Assembly (NCBI GenBank): GCA_963787485.1
Contig: CAWBDF010000006.1
Location: 248,001-312,000 of the forward strand
Length of the DNA: 64,000 bases
Reading direction: 5' to 3'
DNA from: Bog-473 sp963787485
GTDB taxonomy: Bacteria; Actinomycetota; Acidimicrobiia; Acidimicrobiales; RAAP-2
Under the pieces are notes generated by a model that saw only the letters and a program-made list of their open reading frames with translations, was not told the origin of the DNA and searched no databases. The first letter of the stretch is position 1. The number at the start of each line of letters is the position of its first letter. Below, piece by piece: positions 44,355 to 52,418 of the stretch. A program made the translations under genes and the position numbers.

Positions 44355-45419
44355 GTGGAACCGAGCTGGCCTGATCTCCTGGCGCGCTTGTCGCGGCGAG
44401 AGCCACTGCGCGAGACCGAGGCCGAAGAGGCGCTCGGCGTCGTCCTGGCGGGGGAGGCCACGCCGGCTCAGATCGGCGCCTTCCTCGCGTTGCTGCACGC
44501 CAAGGGCGAGACCGCCGAGGAGGTCACCGGGTTGGCGCGGGCCATGCTGCACGCGGCGGTGCCCTGCCCCCTGGGCGAGGTGGGCGACGGCGTCGTGGTC
44601 GACCTGGTGGGCACGGGGGGCGACCGCCTGGCCAGCATCAACGTGACCACGCTGGCCGCGTTCATCACGGCCGGTTGCGGTGTGGCGGTGTGCAAGCACG
44701 GCAACCGGGCTGCCTCGTCGTCGGTCGGCACGGCCGACGTGCTCGAGGCGTTGGGGGTGGCGATCGAGGTCGGGCCCGAGGGGGTGGCCCGCTGCGTCGC
44801 CGAGACGGGCATGGGGTTCTGCTTCGCGCAGCGTTTCCACCCCGCCATGCGATTCGTCGGCCCTGTCCGCCGGGAGCTCGGTGTGCCGACGGTGTTCAAC
44901 TTCCTCGGCCCGCTGGTCAACCCGGCTCGCACGCGCTTCCAGCTGGTCGGGGTGAGCGACCCGGCCATGGCCCCGATCATGGCCGGCGTTTTCGCCGCCA
45001 CCGGGAGCCGGCACACCTTGATCGTGCACGCCGACGACGGCCTCGACGAGCTCAGCGTGACCTCGCCGGCGACGGTGCTGGAGGTGCGCGGGGACGGCTC
45101 GGGCAAGGTCGAGGCTCGCGAGTGGCGGGTCGACCCCACCTCGCTCGGCCTGGCCCCGGCCACCCTGGCCGATCTCCGGGGTGGCGACGCCGCCTTCAAC
45201 GCCGCCGCCATCCGCTCCGTGCTCGGCGGAGAAGTGGGTGCCCGGCGGGACATCGGACTCCTCAACGCCGCGGCGGCCCTCTTGACCGCCGGGCGGGTCG
45301 ACGACCTCACGACGGGCCTGGCCCGGGCGGAGGAGTCGATCGACTCCGGTCGGGCCCTCGAGGTGCTCAACTCCCTGGTGGCGACGTCCCAAGTCGAGCT
45401 GCGCCGCCAGACGGGCTGA
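44355..45419 (+). CDS. trpD: Anthranilate phosphoribosyltransferase
   Basis: Transfers phosphoribose from PRPP to anthranilate in tryptophan synthesis. The 354 residues contain the PRPP-binding motif DLVGTGGDRLASINVTTLAA, the segment VAVCKHGNRAASSSVGTADV and FCFAQRFHPAMRFVGPVRRE, plus PTVFNFLGPLVNPARTRFQL near the middle. It starts at a GTG three bases after the acyl-CoA dehydrogenase stop. The 3' end overlaps the convergent galK gene by 53 nt. No other trp genes are visible in the window. Confidence 0.93.
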   Translation: MEPSWPDLLARLSRREPLRETEAEEALGVVLAGEATPAQIGAFLALLHAKGETAEEVTGLARAMLHAAVPCPLGEVGDGVVVDLVGTGGDRLASINVTTLAAFITAGCGVAVCKHGNRAASSSVGTADVLEALGVAIEVGPEGVARCVAETGMGFCFAQRFHPAMRFVGPVRRELGVPTVFNFLGPLVNPARTRFQLVGVSDPAMAPIMAGVFAATGSRHTLIVHADDGLDELSVTSPATVLEVRGDGSGKVEAREWRVDPTSLGLAPATLADLRGGDAAFNAAAIRSVLGGEVGARRDIGLLNAAAALLTAGRVDDLTTGLARAEESIDSGRALEVLNSLVATSQVELRRQTG

Positions 45420-46404
45420 CCCGCCAGGCGCGCCGGGGTGTGTGGGTCTCGGGTTCGAGGGCCGGGGAGTCCGGTTCGCACAGGGCGAGGACGCACCCGC
45501 CGAAACCACCGCCGGTCATGCGGGCGCCCAGGACCCCCGGTTGGGCCAGCAGGTCCTCGACGAGCTCGTCGACCAACGGGGTCGAAGCCTTGTAGTCGTC
45601 CGCCATGCTGTGGTGCCCGTCGGTCATGATCTCGCCCAGCCCGCGCAGGTTTCCGCAGGCCAAGAGACGCTCGGCCTCACGCACCCGGGCACACTCGGTC
45701 ACGACATGGCGGGCCCGCCGGCGCAAGACGGGATCGCCGAGCGCGCTGAGGTCACCGAGGTCGCAGCTCCCGAGCGGCTGACCCAAGACCGAGGCGGCGC
45801 GGTCGCACTCCGCCCGCCGGGTGGCGTAGGGCGTCCTCGTGAGCAGGCGCGGCACCTCACTGTGGACGATGACGAAAGCGGCCTGGTCGGGCAGGAGGAC
45901 GGAGCGCATCTCGAGGGTCGCGAAGTCGACGTACAGCGCGTGGTTCTCCGTCGCGGCGGCGATGGCGAGCGGGTCGAGCAGCCCCACCTGCGCACCGGCG
46001 GTCCGCTCGGCCTCCTGGCAGTGGCGGGCCAGGGCGATCGGATCGCTGTCGTCTCCGAGCGCCAGCAGGAGCCCGACCGAGAAGGCGGCGCTCGACGACA
46101 GGCCCGCCCCCACGGGCAGGGTGCTGCGCACCGAGACGACGCCCCCGGAGGCCGGTGGTTGGAGTCGCAACAGAGCGGCCGCCAGGGCGGCCTCGGGCGG
46201 GACCCTGGCCGTGTTGACGAGGGTGATCTCGAGAGGCTGGTCGGGGAACTGCTCGGAATGGACCCCGACGAGGAAGCTTCCCAGCCGCGGCGTGAAGGTC
46301 ACTTCGGTGGCCAGCTCAATGGCCATGGGGAGCGACAGGCCGCCGTTGTAGTCGGTGTGGTCGCCGATGAGCACCACACGACCGGGGGCACACGCGGTTG
46401 GCAT
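45367..46404 (-). CDS. galK: Galactokinase
   Basis: GHMP-family kinase phosphorylating galactose at C1 (Leloir pathway). The N-terminal signature is PGRVVLIGDHTDYNGGLSLP, the ATP-binding motif PVGAGLSSSAAFSVGLLLAL and the C-terminal motif ARMTGGGFGGCVLALCEPDS; all three GHMP motifs are intact in 345 residues. The ATG at 46404 is chosen because the longer frame (to 46485) runs through a tandem repeat. No other gal genes are adjacent. Its product could feed UDP-galactose for surface glycans. Confidence 0.9.
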   Translation of the reverse strand: MPTACAPGRVVLIGDHTDYNGGLSLPMAIELATEVTFTPRLGSFLVGVHSEQFPDQPLEITLVNTARVPPEAALAAALLRLQPPASGGVVSVRSTLPVGAGLSSSAAFSVGLLLALGDDSDPIALARHCQEAERTAGAQVGLLDPLAIAAATENHALYVDFATLEMRSVLLPDQAAFVIVHSEVPRLLTRTPYATRRAECDRAASVLGQPLGSCDLGDLSALGDPVLRRRARHVVTECARVREAERLLACGNLRGLGEIMTDGHHSMADDYKASTPLVDELVEDLLAQPGVLGARMTGGGFGGCVLALCEPDSPALEPETHTPRRAWRVSPSGGAARLGTSPPGS

Positions 46405-46436
46405 GCCCCCAGCTTGGCGCGGCACCCTTGCGGAGA

Positions 46437-46520
46437 GCGGCATATCCGTGGCGGCATATCCGTGGCGGCATATCCGTGTCGGCATATCCGTGGCGGCATG
46501 GCCCTGGCGGCATGGCCGGT
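46437..46520. repeat. 14-bp tandem repeat upstream of galK
   Basis: Unit GCGGCATATCCGTG: three exact copies (46437, 46451, 46465), a fourth with one change (46479) and two diverged copies (46493, 46507). It lies in the divergent interval between galK and the CaiB-type gene, 33 bp before the galK start. Confidence 0.9.
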
Positions 46521-46570
46521 GTCGGCACGGCGGCTTGACGCCGTCGCGAGGCGCAGGTCAGCATGCGGGC

Positions 46571-47749
46571 GTGGCCGACCGGACCGGACCGCTGCGGGGG
46601 GTCAAGATCGTGGAGCTGGCGGGCCTGGGCCCGGCGCCCTTCGCCTGCATGATGCTGGCCGACGCCGGGGCGCAGGTGCTCCGCCTGGAGCGGGCCGCCC
46701 CCGGGGCGGTCGAGCGGGCCGACGAGCAGCGGGCGTCGGGATCGGTGCGGTACTGGGACCTGCTGAACCGGTCCCGCCCCTCGGTGGGCATCGACCTCAA
46801 GCATCCCGACGCCCTCACGCTCGTCCTCGATCTGGTCGAGCAGGCCGACGGCTTCGTGGAGGGATTCCGACCGGGAGTGGCCGAGCGACTGGGCCTCGGG
46901 CCCGAGGCCTGCCTGGCCCGGAACCCGCGCCTGGTGTACGGGCGGATGACCGGGTGGGGACAGAACGGTCCCATGGCCTCCATGGCCGGACACGACATCG
47001 ACTACATCGCCGTCGCCGGGGCCCTCTGGTCGATGGGCCGGGCCGACTCGGCCCCCGTGCCTCCGCTGAACCTGGTCGGCGACTTCGGCGGGGGAGGAAT
47101 GGTGCTGGCCTTCGGGATGCTGGCCGCCCTCCTCCATGCGGCCCGCTCGGGGGAGGGACAGGTGGTCGACGCCGCCATGGTCGACGGTGCGGCCTCGCTC
47201 ATGACCATGATCCATGCCTTCCACCTCGACGGGAGCTGGAACGAGCAGCGCGGCGCCAACATGCTCGATACGGGCGCGCCCTACTACGAGGTCTACGAGA
47301 CGGCGGACGGCCAGTGGATGGCGGTGGGCGCGATCGAGCCCCAGTTCTACGCGGCCCTGCTCGAGGGAATGGGCCTGTCGGGTGACACCTCGCTGCCCGA
47401 GCAGAACGCTCGGGAGCACTGGCCCGCCATGAAGGAGCGCTTCGCCGCCGTGTTCAAGACCAAGACGCGGGACGAATGGACGGCGGTCTTCGACGGGACC
47501 GACGCCTGCGTCGCGCCCGTGCTCTCCGCATGGGAGGCGTACCGACACCCGCACAACGCGGCACGTGGCACCTACGTGGAGGTCGACGGCGTCGTGCAGC
47601 CGGGCCCGGCGCCGCGCTTCTCGCGCACGCCCTCGAGCGTGTCGCGCCCGCCGTCACCACCGGGTGCGGACACGGTGTCGGGCTTGCTCGACTGGGGCGT
47701 GTCCGAGGACGCGGTGGCCAAGCTGCGGGCCTCGCGGGCGCTCAGTTGA
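46571..47749 (+). CDS. CaiB/BaiF-type CoA transferase, alpha-methylacyl-CoA racemase-like
   Basis: A class III CoA-transferase-fold protein of 392 residues, closest to alpha-methylacyl-CoA racemase, which epimerises 2-methyl-branched acyl-CoAs. It has GVKIVELAGLGPAPFACMML, then RPGVAERLGLGPEACLARNP then RLVYGRMTGWGQNGPM, SMAGHDIDYIAVAGALWSMG with the His of the racemase active site, and NLVGDFGGGGMVLAFGMLAA with the partner Asp. The GTG at 46571 fits the family start. Together with the nearby acyl-CoA dehydrogenase it suggests branched-chain acyl-CoA breakdown. Confidence 0.85.
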   Translation: MADRTGPLRGVKIVELAGLGPAPFACMMLADAGAQVLRLERAAPGAVERADEQRASGSVRYWDLLNRSRPSVGIDLKHPDALTLVLDLVEQADGFVEGFRPGVAERLGLGPEACLARNPRLVYGRMTGWGQNGPMASMAGHDIDYIAVAGALWSMGRADSAPVPPLNLVGDFGGGGMVLAFGMLAALLHAARSGEGQVVDAAMVDGAASLMTMIHAFHLDGSWNEQRGANMLDTGAPYYEVYETADGQWMAVGAIEPQFYAALLEGMGLSGDTSLPEQNAREHWPAMKERFAAVFKTKTRDEWTAVFDGTDACVAPVLSAWEAYRHPHNAARGTYVEVDGVVQPGPAPRFSRTPSSVSRPPSPPGADTVSGLLDWGVSEDAVAKLRASRALS

Positions 47750-48002
47750 TCTTGACGACGGGACAGGTGATGGTGCGGGCGATGCCTTCGATCTGCTGAA
47801 TGTCGCGCACCACCATGCGGCCGAGATCGTTCATGGAGGGTGCCTCGGCCCGAGCGATGACGTCGTAGGGACCGGTCACACCCTCGGCCATCACGACGCC
47901 CGCGACGGCGTGCACCTGCTCGGCCACCTGTGCCGCCTTGCCGGCATCGGTCCGGATCAGGACGTATGCGTGGACGGTCACAGCACACCCTACATTGGGC
48001 AT
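47742..48002 (-). CDS. Lrp/AsnC ligand-binding-domain protein (RAM domain only)
   Basis: A protein of about 80-86 residues made of only the RAM/ACT-like effector domain of Lrp/AsnC regulators, without the DNA-binding helix-turn-helix. Core pattern: HAYVLIRTDAGKAAQVAEQV then VAGVVMAEGVTGPYDVIARA, SMNDLGRMVVRDIQQIEGIA then RTITCPVVKIN. Stand-alone RAM proteins oligomerise and bind amino acids; their partners are mostly unknown. Starts at 48002 (ATG) or 47981 (GTG). The ATG overlaps the start of the divergent MFS gene by 2 nt. The 3' end overlaps the CaiB-type gene by 8 nt. Confidence 0.85.
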   Translation of the reverse strand: MPNVGCAVTVHAYVLIRTDAGKAAQVAEQVHAVAGVVMAEGVTGPYDVIARAEAPSMNDLGRMVVRDIQQIEGIARTITCPVVKIN

Positions 48003-49386
48003 GGTGGCGACCTCGCCGAGGATCGAGCAGTTCAAGGAGATGGCCCGCCAGGCGGCACGCGACCTCTTCGACCAGGAACGCCCCATCGGGCGCCTCTCGC
48101 TCGTCCAGTGCGCCATGCTGGCGGGCGGCACGGTGGTCACCATTTCGCTGGCCGGATCCCTGTTCTTCTCCATCTCGCCGACGGCGGCCGACCACAAGGT
48201 GCTGTTGTACCTGCTCTTCACGATCGCCCCCTTCGCCATCGTCTCGCCGCTGCTCGGTCCGCTCATCGACCGCAGCCGTGGGGCACGCCGGCTCATGGTG
48301 GTGTCGTCGGCCGTCGGGCAGGCCGTGCTGTGTCCGCTCATGGCGACGCACATCCATAGCCTGCTCCTCTTCCCTCTCGCCTTCCTGGTCCTGGTGTGCC
48401 AGAAGCTCTATCTCGTCACCAAGGGCGCGCTCGTCCCCGAGATGGCCACGCTCAGCGGGCCCGACGAGCAGGGCGAGCAGGCGGGGTACGCCTCCGTGAA
48501 CGCCCGGCTGACGTTGCTCGGCACCCTGGCCGGCTTCGTGGCGTCCATCCCCGCGGTCGTGCTCTACAAGATCGCCGGCTCTCCGGGCGTGCTGGTGTTC
48601 GCCACCCTGGTGTTCGTGGGCGCCGTGGTGGCCGGCGCTCGCCTGCCGGTGCCCACCGGCCGCCGGGCCGAGCGTCAGTGGACCGACGAGTCGACCCGGG
48701 TCCGCGAGTACGGCCAGCCCGGCGAGGCGCTGGCGCGCCAGAACGATCTGATGAAGCTCCAGCCCATCGCCAACCCCGAGGTGATGCTCGGGCTGACCGC
48801 CATGTGCATCGTCCGGGGGCTCACCGGATTCATGACCTTCATGCTCGCCTTCGGGCTGCGCCGCATGCACGGCGTCGGTCTCTACTGGTACGGGCTCGTG
48901 CTGGCCGGCACCGGCGTCGGCGCCATCATCGGGCTCGTCCTGGTCGGTCGTCTGCGCTCGCACCTGACCGAGCAGCAGCTGCTCTTGAGCTCGCTCTGGC
49001 TCATCGCCGTCACGGCCGCCGGCTGCGCGGTGTGGGGCACGCTGCTCGCCCAGGTGCTGCTCGCCTTCATGGTGGGGCTGTGCGGAGCGGTGGCCCAACC
49101 CTCCTTCGATGCCATGACGCAGCGCTACATTCCTCTGTCGGCACAGGGACGCGCCTTTGCCCGCTTCGGCATGCGCCAACAGCTGGTGTGGGTGGTGGGC
49201 TCGCTCATCCCGCTCGTCGTCGCCTTCACGCTGCCGCAGGGCGACGCCACCATGGCCGTGCTGGCGGCGCTCGGCGGGCTCTCCTACGTGTCGGGCCGCC
49301 GCGCCGCGCACACGCCACGGCTCGTCCGTCGCGAATTGCCGGACCTGGGCGACGTCGGGGAGGCGGGGGGGACCGCCGGGGGCTGA
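48001..49386 (+). CDS. MFS transporter
   Basis: A 461-residue major facilitator with about 12 hydrophobic segments. The N-terminal half includes LLFTIAPFAIVSPLLGPLID followed by RSRGARRLM, equivalent to the loop 2-3 signature, and the second half starts with MLGLTAMCIVRGLTGFMTFM. A hydrophilic loop with RAERQWTDESTRVREYGQPG separates the halves. The start at 48001 is the first ATG after the frame opens. It is not close enough to a characterised transporter to name a substrate. Convergent with pckG. Confidence 0.85.
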   Translation: MVATSPRIEQFKEMARQAARDLFDQERPIGRLSLVQCAMLAGGTVVTISLAGSLFFSISPTAADHKVLLYLLFTIAPFAIVSPLLGPLIDRSRGARRLMVVSSAVGQAVLCPLMATHIHSLLLFPLAFLVLVCQKLYLVTKGALVPEMATLSGPDEQGEQAGYASVNARLTLLGTLAGFVASIPAVVLYKIAGSPGVLVFATLVFVGAVVAGARLPVPTGRRAERQWTDESTRVREYGQPGEALARQNDLMKLQPIANPEVMLGLTAMCIVRGLTGFMTFMLAFGLRRMHGVGLYWYGLVLAGTGVGAIIGLVLVGRLRSHLTEQQLLLSSLWLIAVTAAGCAVWGTLLAQVLLAFMVGLCGAVAQPSFDAMTQRYIPLSAQGRAFARFGMRQQLVWVVGSLIPLVVAFTLPQGDATMAVLAALGGLSYVSGRRAAHTPRLVRRELPDLGDVGEAGGTAGG

Positions 49387-49408
49387 GCCCGTGGAAGGGA
49401 ATCAGCCC
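49380..49408. terminator. Possible bidirectional terminator hairpin
   Basis: GGGCTGA and TCAGCCC form a 7-bp stem around a 15-nt loop between the convergent MFS and pckG genes, covering both stop codons. There is no T-tract. Confidence 0.3.
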
Positions 49409-51195
49409 AGGCGCTGAGCCAGCCGGTCGACCTGCTCGTCCAGGGCCGCCGGCAGCCGTTCGCCGAACTGCTCGTAGTAGGCCCGGATCAGTGGCACCTC
49501 GGCACGCCATCCCTCGACGTCCACGCGCAGCAGCTCCTCCATCTGACCCGGCGTCACGTCGAGGCCGTCGGTGTCGATGGCTTCGAGGGTCGGCACGGCC
49601 CCGATGGGCGTGTCGAGGGCGGGCGCCTTGTCTCCCACCCGGTTGAAGACCCACTCGAGCACCCGGGAGTTCTCGCCGTAACCGGGCCAGAGGAACCGGC
49701 CTTCGGCGTCCTTGCGGAACCAGTTGACGTAGAAGATCTTGGGCAGGGCGTCGCGGTCGGGAGCTTCCGCGCCGATCTGCAGCCAGTGCGCGAAGTAGTC
49801 GGCCATGTTGTAACCGCAGAAGGGCAACATGGCAAAGGGGTCGCGGCGCAGGTTGCCGACGGCCCCCGCCGCCGCCGCCGTGGTCTCCGACGCCATGATC
49901 GACCCGAGGAACACGCCGTGCTCCCAGTCGTGGGACTGGAAGACCAGCGGGACCACCGAGGCCCGGCGCCCCCCGAAGAGGATGGCGCTGATCGGCACGC
50001 CCGCCGGGTCCTCCCACTCGGGGGCGATGGCCGGGTCCTGGCTGGCCGGCGCGGTGAAGCGGGCGTTGGGGTGGGCGGCCGGGGTGCCCTTCTCGGGCGT
50101 CCACTCCTCGCCCTTCCAGTCGGTCAGGTGCGCCGGCGCGGTGGTCGTCATGCCTTCCCACCACACGTCCCCGTCGTCCGTCAGCGCCGTGTTGGTGAAG
50201 ATGCAGTTGCCGTCGAGGGTCAAGATGGCGTTCGGGTTGGTCACGGTGTTCGTGCCCGGGGCGACGCCGAAGAACCCGGCTTCGGGGTTGATGGCATGGA
50301 GGCGTCCGTCGGCACCGAACTTCATCCAGCAGATGTCGTCGCCCACTGTCTCGACCTTCCACCCCTCGAGGGTGGGGATCAACATGGCCAGGTTCGTCTT
50401 GCCGCAGGACGAGGGGAAGGCGCCGGCGATGTAGCGGGTCTCGCCCTCGGGCGACGTCAGCTTCAAGATCAGCATGTGCTCGGCGAGCCAGCCGTCGTCG
50501 CGGGCCATGACCGAGGCGATGCGCAGGGCGAAGCACTTCTTGCCCAGGAGGGCGTTGCCCCCGTATCCAGAGCCGTAGGAGACGATCTCGCGGGTCTCGG
50601 GGAAGTGCACGATGTACTTGTTCTCGGCGTTGCAGGGCCACGGGACGTCGCGCTGGCCCTCCTCGAGCGGGGCGCCCACCGAGTGCAGGCAGGGCACGAA
50701 CTCGCCGTCCTCGCCCAGCACCTCCAGGGCGCCAGCGCCCATCCGGGTCATGATGCGCATGGACGCCGCGACGTAGGCCGAATCGGTCAGCTGCACCCCG
50801 ATGTGGGCGATGTCCGAGCCGAGCGGGCCCATGGAGAAGGGGACGACGTACATGGTGCGGCCCTTCATGGCGCCCTCGAAGAGGCCCTCGAGGTGCCGGC
50901 GCATTTCGGTCGGGTCACGCCAGTTGTTGGTCGGGCCGGCGTCGACCTGCTTCGCCGAGCAGATGAAGGTCCGGTCCTCCACCCGGGCGACGTCGCCGGG
51001 GTCCGAGTGGGCCCAGTAGCTGTTGGGCCGCTTGGCGTCCGAGAGCCGGGTGAAGGTACCCGAGCGGACCAGCTCCTGGCAGAGACGGTCGTACTCGTCG
51101 GCCGACCCGTCGCACCACACCACCTGGTCGGGTGCGGTCAGCGAGGCCACCTCGTCGACCCAGGCCAGGAGTTTCGCATTCGTCGTGGACGCCAT
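49402..51195 (-). CDS. pckG: Phosphoenolpyruvate carboxykinase (GTP)
   Basis: Interconverts oxaloacetate and phosphoenolpyruvate with GTP, the entry to gluconeogenesis. At 597 residues it has the GTP-type signatures: VPFSMGPLGSDIAHIGVQLT, the P-loop region GAFPSSCGKTNLAMLIPTLE, DDICWMKFGADGRLHAINPE and FGGRRASVVPLVFQSHDWEH, with the metal-binding Asp and His. The ATG at 51195 (MASTTNAKLLAWVDEVASL) is preferred over 51252. Divergent from thiL across about 60 bp. In this window it links glycerol use and sugar synthesis. Confidence 0.95.
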   Translation of the reverse strand: MASTTNAKLLAWVDEVASLTAPDQVVWCDGSADEYDRLCQELVRSGTFTRLSDAKRPNSYWAHSDPGDVARVEDRTFICSAKQVDAGPTNNWRDPTEMRRHLEGLFEGAMKGRTMYVVPFSMGPLGSDIAHIGVQLTDSAYVAASMRIMTRMGAGALEVLGEDGEFVPCLHSVGAPLEEGQRDVPWPCNAENKYIVHFPETREIVSYGSGYGGNALLGKKCFALRIASVMARDDGWLAEHMLILKLTSPEGETRYIAGAFPSSCGKTNLAMLIPTLEGWKVETVGDDICWMKFGADGRLHAINPEAGFFGVAPGTNTVTNPNAILTLDGNCIFTNTALTDDGDVWWEGMTTTAPAHLTDWKGEEWTPEKGTPAAHPNARFTAPASQDPAIAPEWEDPAGVPISAILFGGRRASVVPLVFQSHDWEHGVFLGSIMASETTAAAAGAVGNLRRDPFAMLPFCGYNMADYFAHWLQIGAEAPDRDALPKIFYVNWFRKDAEGRFLWPGYGENSRVLEWVFNRVGDKAPALDTPIGAVPTLEAIDTDGLDVTPGQMEELLRVDVEGWRAEVPLIRAYYEQFGERLPAALDEQVDRLAQRLG

Positions 51196-51257
51196 GGTGG
51201 GGGGATCAGCTCCTTTGTCCTGCCGGCTGCAACGGGGCTCAATGCTAGGCATGTGCC

Positions 51258-52226
51258 GTGGGATCCCCCAACCCTCGGCACCCGTCGTCTGCCCGAGAAG
51301 ACGACGTTGTCCAGCATATTCGTGAGACCCTGGGAGGAGGAATCGAGGCGTTCGGTCTCCGTGACGACGCCGGGGTCGTGCACGTGCCCGGGGGCGGATC
51401 GTTGGTCGTCTCGGTGGACACCGTGGTCGAGACGGTGCACGTCGACCTCTCCCTGTGCAGCCCGGCGGACGTGGGCTGGAAGGCGCTCATGGGCGCACTC
51501 AGCGACCTGGCCGCCGTGGGGGCCGATCCGCTCGGCGCCCTGGTGGCACTGTGTGTCCCCGGCGGTTCGGGCTCGGGCGAGCTGGCGATCGGTGTGATGG
51601 GTGGCGTCGCCGAGGCCGCGGCGGCCAGCGGGTGTCCGGTGGTGGGTGGCGACGTGTCGTCGGCGGCCCAGGTCACCGTGGCGGTGACGGTGCTCGGGAC
51701 AGTCGAGCGGATCGGGCCGCCTCCGGTGCCGCGCTCGGGGGGCCAGCCCGGAGACGTGGTGATGCTGAGCGGACCCTGCGGGGGCTCGGCGGCCGGGTTG
51801 CGGGCCCTGCGTTCGTCTCTCGGTGGGTCGTCGGCCGGCGAGTCGTCCATGGCCTACCGGCGACCGGTGGCCCGCCTGGCCGAGGGGACCCTGGCCCGCC
51901 GCGCCGGCGTGCGCGCCATGATCGACGTCTCCGACGGGCTCGCTCTGGACCTGCACCGGCTGGCTGACGCTTCGGGAGCCGGGTTCCGGCTCGATTCGGT
52001 CCCGGTGGCGGAGGGGGCCACCCTCCACGAGGCCCTCGGGGGCGGTGAGGACTACGAGCTGGTCATGGTGGCCGACGAGGAGGTGAGCCGCGCCCTCAGC
52101 GCCCAGCTCGTCGGGGCGGGGTTGCGCCCTGCGCTGCGGATCGGACGGTTGGTGGAGGATCCGGACGAGCGGCTCCTCGGCGGCCAGGAGCTGGCGCGCC
52201 TCGGTTGGCAGCACCGTCTGGGGTAG
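51258..52226 (+). CDS. thiL: Thiamine-monophosphate kinase
   Basis: Phosphorylates thiamine monophosphate to thiamine pyrophosphate. The 322-residue protein has the PurM-like fold with LRDDAGVVHVPGGGSLVVSV-DTVVETVHVDLSL (metal-binding Asp residues), WKALMGALSDLAAVGADPLG, GCPVVGGDVSSAAQVTVAVT then VLGTVERI, RAGVRAMIDVSDGLALDLHR and GGGEDYELVMVADEE. The start codon is a GTG at 51258. No other thi genes are adjacent; it is divergent from pckG. Confidence 0.9.
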   Translation: MGSPNPRHPSSAREDDVVQHIRETLGGGIEAFGLRDDAGVVHVPGGGSLVVSVDTVVETVHVDLSLCSPADVGWKALMGALSDLAAVGADPLGALVALCVPGGSGSGELAIGVMGGVAEAAAASGCPVVGGDVSSAAQVTVAVTVLGTVERIGPPPVPRSGGQPGDVVMLSGPCGGSAAGLRALRSSLGGSSAGESSMAYRRPVARLAEGTLARRAGVRAMIDVSDGLALDLHRLADASGAGFRLDSVPVAEGATLHEALGGGEDYELVMVADEEVSRALSAQLVGAGLRPALRIGRLVEDPDERLLGGQELARLGWQHRLG

Positions 52227-52418
52227 AACCCGATCACCTCGAGCGCGGCCCCAGCGATCCACGCACAGTCTTCGTGGCGGGACCGCGAACCGAGATGGCT
52301 CTCCGTGACCCCGGCGCGACGCGGAGGTGAAATCTTCGCCCCGTCCTCGCTCGACGCGTCACGCAGTTGCTACAACCGTCGGGCCTGACGCACACCGTTG
52401 GCGGCCTGAAGGAGAGAG

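Noticed and set aside
46437..46520. CRISPR array
   Set aside because: Units of 14 bp abut each other with no spacers.
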